Source: Nocardia aurantia (lineage in GTDB: Bacteria; Actinomycetota; Actinomycetes; Mycobacteriales; Mycobacteriaceae). From it: DNA of 64,000 bases. Below, one piece after another: positions 60,105-64,000 of the stretch (within the stretch, counting starts at the first letter, position 1; every line of letters starts with the position of its first letter). The notes beneath the pieces were generated by a model. The model did not search any database, was not told the origin of the DNA, and saw nothing but the letters and a program-made list of their open reading frames with translations. The position numbers and the translations under genes were made by a program. The stretch covers positions 310,001 to 374,000 of the forward strand of contig NZ_WEGI01000005.1 in NCBI RefSeq assembly GCF_009604425.1, read 5' to 3'.

Positions 60105-60525
60105 TTCGACTCGCTCGGCGGTCCCTGGCCCAATCCGGGCCGAAATCCCGCCGCGGCGAAGCGAAGGCGAACAACACAGCACGGATCGGGAGCATCGGAA
60201 CCCGGTTCGTGCTGTTGCTGTGTTCGGGAGTGCGGGGGTCGGCTGTCGGCGGGCGGCGCCGCCGGGGCACTGATTCGTAGCTGGCATCGAGAGCTGTCCG
60301 TCCCATGAAGTCGCGAAAATCCCCCGACCGCCGAATATGTCCCGAAAGTCCTTGGTGTCCTGCCGGTTTGCCTACCGTTCACTGATCTTGTAATCATGCT
60401 TCATGATCAGAAAATGTGGCGTAGATCATATGGCCCCTGGTGGGTCGATTCTCTCGGGACCCGTCACAAGTCATAGCTCCGTTGTCGTATGGTGCTCACC
60501 ATCACATTCGATGCCGGAGGTAACG
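60105..60525. other. Regulatory gap before the sdh operon
   Basis: About 420 bases without a gene. The part from 60380 on is AT-richer and likely holds the sdh promoter. It contains GTAGATCAT at about 60420 and again GTAGATCAG near 60541, echoing GTAGATCAC before the upstream small gene, a possible shared site. Confidence 0.35.
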
Positions 60526-60567
60526 ATGACGTTCCACGGGGTAGATCAGCGAGGCATCCTGCCGTGA
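60526..60567 (+). CDS. 13-codon leader ORF coupled to sdhC
   Basis: ATG 60526 is exactly 5 bases after GGAGG and encodes MTFHGVDQRGILP, ending at a TGA that overlaps the GTG start of the membrane-anchor gene (GTGA, 60564-60567). The downstream gene has no good ribosome site of its own, so ribosomes probably reach it by termination-reinitiation. Confidence 0.5.
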   Translation: MTFHGVDQRGILP

Positions 60568-61415
60568 GCGAGCTTACGAGCGAACCACTTACCCAGCAGA
60601 CCACCGCCCCCGAGCCGGGTACCGGCGTTTTCGGCACCGGCCGCGCTGCGATGACGATGCGAACCCTCCGCACGGACCGATGGTGGCTCCCGCCGCTGAT
60701 CACCGTGGTCGGCCTGGCCGCCTTCGTGATCTACGCGACCATCCGGGCGTTCGTGCGAACGGCCTACTGGGTCAACGACTATCACTACCTGACGCCGTTC
60801 TACTCGCCCTGTGTGAGTACCTCGTGCGCGGAGGGTTCCAGCCATCTCGGGCACTGGGTCGGCGCGCTGCCGGTCTGGATCCCGCTGGGCTTCATGGTGT
60901 TGCCGTTCCTGCTGCTGTTCCGGCTCACCTGCTACTACTATCGCAAGGCCTACTACCGGGCGGTGTGGTTCTCCCCGCCGGCCTGCGCGGTGGCCGAACC
61001 GCACGCGAAATACAGTGGTGAGACCAGGCTTCCGCTGATCATCCAGAACGCGCACCGCTACTTCTTCTACATCGCGGTGCTGGTGTCGGTGATCAACACC
61101 TACGACGCGATCATCGCCTTCCATGGCAAGTCCGGTGGCGTCGGCGTCGGCCTGGGCACCCTGATCATCCTGGTGAACGCCGTACTGCTGTGGACGTACA
61201 CGCTGTCGTGCCATTCCTGCCGGCACATCGCGGGCGGCCGGTTGAAGCACTTCTCGGCGCATCCGGTGCGGTACTGGTTCTGGACCCAGGTGTCGAAGCT
61301 GAACACCCGGCACATGCAGCTGGCGTGGACCACGCTGGGCACCCTGGTGCTCACCGACTTCTACGTCATGTTGGTCGCCAGCAACACCATCTCGGATCTG
61401 CGCTTCGTCAACTGA
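60564..61415 (+). CDS. sdhC: Succinate dehydrogenase membrane anchor subunit (Sdh1 type)
   Basis: Single-polypeptide cytochrome/quinone-binding anchor of 283 residues with five membrane helices, as in the mycobacterial Sdh1 (Rv0249c) and other two-haem B-type enzymes. Visible are WWLPPLITVVGLAAFVIYATIRAF, VWIPLGFMVLPFLLLFRLTCYYYRKAY, several membrane histidines (NAHRYFFY, CHSCRH) and TRHMQLAWTTLGTLVLTDFYV. The GTG at 60564 is chosen; the frame is open to 60489. It transfers electrons from succinate to menaquinone together with SdhA and SdhB downstream. Confidence 0.88.
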   Translation: MSELTSEPLTQQTTAPEPGTGVFGTGRAAMTMRTLRTDRWWLPPLITVVGLAAFVIYATIRAFVRTAYWVNDYHYLTPFYSPCVSTSCAEGSSHLGHWVGALPVWIPLGFMVLPFLLLFRLTCYYYRKAYYRAVWFSPPACAVAEPHAKYSGETRLPLIIQNAHRYFFYIAVLVSVINTYDAIIAFHGKSGGVGVGLGTLIILVNAVLLWTYTLSCHSCRHIAGGRLKHFSAHPVRYWFWTQVSKLNTRHMQLAWTTLGTLVLTDFYVMLVASNTISDLRFVN

Positions 61416-61466
61416 CGAAACGCTGGTGTCCCCACATTCCCTTGTCCTACAGGAGTATTCGGTTCC

Positions 61467-63407
61467 ATGCCTGAAGTCGAGCGGCACAAGTACGACGTCG
61501 TCGTGATCGGCGCCGGAGGCGCCGGCCTGCGCGCTGCGATCGAGGCGCGCGAACACGGGCTCTCGGTGGCGGTGGTGTGCAAGTCGCTGTTCGGCAAGGC
61601 GCACACCGTGATGGCCGAGGGCGGATGCGCGGCGTCGATGGGTAACGCCAACGAAAAAGACAGCTGGCAAACGCATTTCCGCGACACCATGCGCGGCGGC
61701 AAATTCCTGAACAGCTGGCGGATGGCCGAACTGCACGCGCAGGAGGCCCCGGATCGGGTGTGGGAGCTGGAGAGCTGGGGCGCCCTGTTCGACCGGCTGC
61801 CCGACGGCCGGATCAGCCAGCGCAACTTCGGCGGTCACACCTATCCGCGGCTGGCGCATGTCGGCGACCGCACCGGCCTGGAGCTCATCCGCACCATGCA
61901 GCAGCGCGTGGTCGCGTTGCAGCAGGAGGATTTCGCCGAGACCGGTGACTACGAGGCACGCCTGAAGGTGTTCCAGGAGTGCACGATCACCGATCTGGTC
62001 AAGGACGGCGATGCCATATCCGGCGCCTTCGGGTACTGGCGGGAGTCGGGCCGGTTCGTGCTGTTCGAGACCCCCGCGGTGGTCCTGGCGACCGGCGGAA
62101 TCGGCAAGTCCTACAAGGTGACCTCCAATTCCTGGGAGTACACCGGCGACGGCCACGCGCTGGCGCTGCGGGCCGGGGCCGCGCTGATCAACATGGAGTT
62201 CCTGCAGTTCCATCCCACGGGCATGGTCTGGCCGCCGAGCGTGAAGGGCATCCTCGTCACCGAGGGTGTCCGCGGCGACGGGGGCATCCTGAAGAACTCC
62301 GAGGGCAAGCGGTTCATGTTCGACTACATCCCGCCGGTGTTCAAGGGGCAGTACGCGGAGACCGAGGAGGAGGCCGACCAGTGGTTGCGCGACAACGACT
62401 CCGCGCGCCGCACCCCGGATCTGCTGCCCCGTGACGAGGTGGCCCGCGCGATCAACGAGGAGGTCAAGGCCGGTCGCGGTACCGTGCACGGCGGCGTCTT
62501 CCTCGACATCGCCTCCCGGTTGACCCCGGAGGAGATCGTCAAGCGGCTGCCGTCCATGCACCACCAGTTCAAAGAGCTCGCGGACGTGGACATCACGAAG
62601 GAGCCGATGGAGGTCGGTCCGACCTGTCACTACGTGATGGGCGGCATCGAGGTCGATCCGGACACCGGATCGGCGGGCGTGCCCGGATTGTTCGCCGCCG
62701 GTGAGTGTTCCGGTGGTATGCACGGGTCGAACCGGCTCGGCGGCAACTCGCTCTCGGATCTGCTGGTGTTCGGCCGGCGTGCCGGGATGGGCGCGGCCAC
62801 CTACGTCGAGCAGCTCGACAAGCGACCGGAGATCGCCGAATCGGATATCGACGCGGCCGCGAAACTCGCACTGGCGCCGTTCGATCCGCCGGCCGACGGC
62901 ACCGCCGAGAATCCCTACACCCTGCACACCGATCTGCAGCAGACGATGAACGACCTGGTCGGCATCATCCGCAAGGAGCACGAGCTGAAGCAGGCCATCG
63001 AGCGACTGGCCGGATTGCGCGAGCGCTTCGACACCGTGACGGTGGAGGGTCATCGGCAGTTCAACCCGGGCTGGCATCTCGCGCTGGATCTGCGGAACAT
63101 GCTGGTGGTCAGCGAATGTGTGGCGCAGGCGGCACTGTTGCGCACCGAGAGTCGCGGTGGTCACACCCGCGACGACCATCCGGTGATGGACCCGACCTGG
63201 CGCAACAAACTGCTGGTCTGCAAGGTCGATCCGGACGATGTGGGCCAGACGGTGCCCGCGGTCGCGGTGACCCCGCAGGACCAGCTGCCGATGCGCAACG
63301 ACCTGCTCGCCCTCTTCGAACTGACCGAGCTCGAAAAGTATTACACCGCGGCAGATCTCGTCGATCATCCCGCATCTACCGAATCCTCCGCGAAAGGGGA
63401 TGCGTAG
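61467..63407 (+). CDS. sdhA: Succinate dehydrogenase/fumarate reductase flavoprotein subunit
   Basis: Catalytic subunit, 646 residues. FAD fold GAGGAG (15-20), covalent-FAD histidine His46 in GKAHTVMAEGG, substrate-binding HPTGMVWP and EGVRGDGG, and GGNSLSDLLVFGRRAG near the C-terminal part. It oxidises succinate to fumarate at the inner face of the membrane. AGGAG is 14 bases before the ATG. Lies 52 bases after sdhC and 3 bases before sdhB. Confidence 0.96.
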   Translation: MPEVERHKYDVVVIGAGGAGLRAAIEAREHGLSVAVVCKSLFGKAHTVMAEGGCAASMGNANEKDSWQTHFRDTMRGGKFLNSWRMAELHAQEAPDRVWELESWGALFDRLPDGRISQRNFGGHTYPRLAHVGDRTGLELIRTMQQRVVALQQEDFAETGDYEARLKVFQECTITDLVKDGDAISGAFGYWRESGRFVLFETPAVVLATGGIGKSYKVTSNSWEYTGDGHALALRAGAALINMEFLQFHPTGMVWPPSVKGILVTEGVRGDGGILKNSEGKRFMFDYIPPVFKGQYAETEEEADQWLRDNDSARRTPDLLPRDEVARAINEEVKAGRGTVHGGVFLDIASRLTPEEIVKRLPSMHHQFKELADVDITKEPMEVGPTCHYVMGGIEVDPDTGSAGVPGLFAAGECSGGMHGSNRLGGNSLSDLLVFGRRAGMGAATYVEQLDKRPEIAESDIDAAAKLALAPFDPPADGTAENPYTLHTDLQQTMNDLVGIIRKEHELKQAIERLAGLRERFDTVTVEGHRQFNPGWHLALDLRNMLVVSECVAQAALLRTESRGGHTRDDHPVMDPTWRNKLLVCKVDPDDVGQTVPAVAVTPQDQLPMRNDLLALFELTELEKYYTAADLVDHPASTESSAKGDA

Positions 63408-63409
63408 CA

Positions 63410-64000
63410 ATGAGTTACGACGCCAAATTCAGAGTGTGGCGCGGCGACGCCGAAGGCGGCTCCCTGCAGGACTTCACCGTCGAGGTGAACGAGGGCGAGG
63501 TGGTTCTCGACATCATCCACCGCCTGCAGGCCACCCAGGCCTCGGATCTCGCCGTGCGCTGGAATTGCAAGGCGGGCAAGTGCGGATCCTGTTCGGCCGA
63601 GGTGAACGGCCGGCCGCGACTGCTGTGCATGACCCGCATGTCGACCTTCACCACCGACGAGGTGGTCACGGTCACGCCGATGCGCACCTTCCCGGTGATC
63701 CGCGACCTGGTCACCGATGTGTCGTTCAACTATGAGAAGGCCAGGCAGATACCCTCTTTCACGCCGCCGGCCGATCTGAAGCCGGGCGAGTACCGGATGC
63801 AGCAGAAGGATGTCGAGCGCTCGCAGGAGTTCCGCAAGTGCATCGAATGCTTCCTGTGCCAGGACACCTGTCACGTGGTGCGTGACCACGAGGACAACAA
63901 GAACGCCTTCGCCGGGCCCCGATTCCTCATGCGCGTGGCCGAATTGGAGATGCATCCACTGGATGTCGCCGACCGGCGCGATATGGCGCAGGAGGATTTC
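63410..64000 (+). CDS. sdhB: Succinate dehydrogenase iron-sulfur subunit, 3' end outside window
   Basis: The 197 residues present cover the plant-ferredoxin domain with [2Fe-2S] cysteines in CKAGKCGSC and LLC, and the start of the second domain with CIECFLCQDTC for the [4Fe-4S] cluster. The [3Fe-4S] cysteines lie beyond the window. Passes electrons from SdhA to the membrane anchor. AAGGGG stands about 11 bases before the ATG, within the end of sdhA. Confidence 0.95.
   Translation, partial: MSYDAKFRVWRGDAEGGSLQDFTVEVNEGEVVLDIIHRLQATQASDLAVRWNCKAGKCGSCSAEVNGRPRLLCMTRMSTFTTDEVVTVTPMRTFPVIRDLVTDVSFNYEKARQIPSFTPPADLKPGEYRMQQKDVERSQEFRKCIECFLCQDTCHVVRDHEDNKNAFAGPRFLMRVAELEMHPLDVADRRDMAQEDF

Noticed and set aside
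60546..63410. 954-codon minus-strand frame across sdhC and sdhA
   Set aside because: Composition artefact opposite clear Sdh genes with cofactor motifs.

Overview
The window is GC-rich DNA from an actinomycete, most likely a Nocardia-like mycolate actinobacterium. This rests on content seen here: a mycothiol-type maleylpyruvate isomerase, a mycobacterial-style DinB2 polymerase, an actinobacterial Lon with ClgR-like and HspR-like promoter boxes, a deazaflavin (Ddn-like) enzyme, an XRE/DUF397 pair, a DUF4254-like protein and a mycobacterial Sdh1-type succinate dehydrogenase operon at the right edge. The genus is inferred from memory of these families, not from a search.

Layout. 0-6.4 kb: a truncated zinc-type dehydrogenase, a hydrolase-TetR operon, a ThrE-type exporter, and a flavin monooxygenase divergent from its TetR repressor across two near-identical operators. 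6.5-11.4 kb: a DrrAB-type exporter tail-to-tail with a large BTAD/NB-ARC regulator. 11.7-18.4 kb: an SDR, lon, a secreted glycine-rich protein, a second flavin monooxygenase and a thioesterase. 18.5-20.7 kb: a SxxK serine hydrolase with its MerR regulator. 20.7-25.4 kb: an accessory-looking block (small membrane protein, ribbon-helix-helix protein, ROK-like regulator, unknown protein, divergent TetR-like regulator). 25.5-31.1 kb: dinB2, a crotonase, a Ddn-like protein, about 1.1 kb with no gene, a DUF4143 ATPase and small proteins.

31.4-39.7 kb is an aromatic catabolic region. It holds an AcuI-like reductase, a natural fusion of maleylacetate reductase with hydroxyquinol 1,2-dioxygenase, and a complete 3-hydroxybenzoate-to-central-metabolism route: 3-hydroxybenzoate 6-hydroxylase, gentisate 1,2-dioxygenase, mycothiol-dependent maleylpyruvate isomerase and fumarylpyruvate hydrolase. 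An IclR regulator sits between, with two matching 15-bp boxes. 39.7-44.1 kb is regulator-rich: a TetR-MFS pair with twin operators (the MFS frame is broken), a MerR regulator and a SnoaL-like gene sharing almost identical MerR-type promoters, and a second MerR gene that is also frameshifted.

44.1-54.4 kb: an ABC exporter, a large inverted repeat, a glycosylase, a CUT1 sugar transporter without its ATPase, an acyl-CoA dehydrogenase and an AAA ATPase. 54.5-64 kb: an NlpC/P60 hydrolase, an S4-domain protein that seems to start at CTG, the XRE/DUF397 pair with three overlapping small ORFs, a membrane protein, and the sdh operon, which is preceded by a 13-codon translationally coupled leader ORF and runs off the right edge inside sdhB. 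I saw no rRNA, tRNA, CRISPR array, transposase or phage gene.
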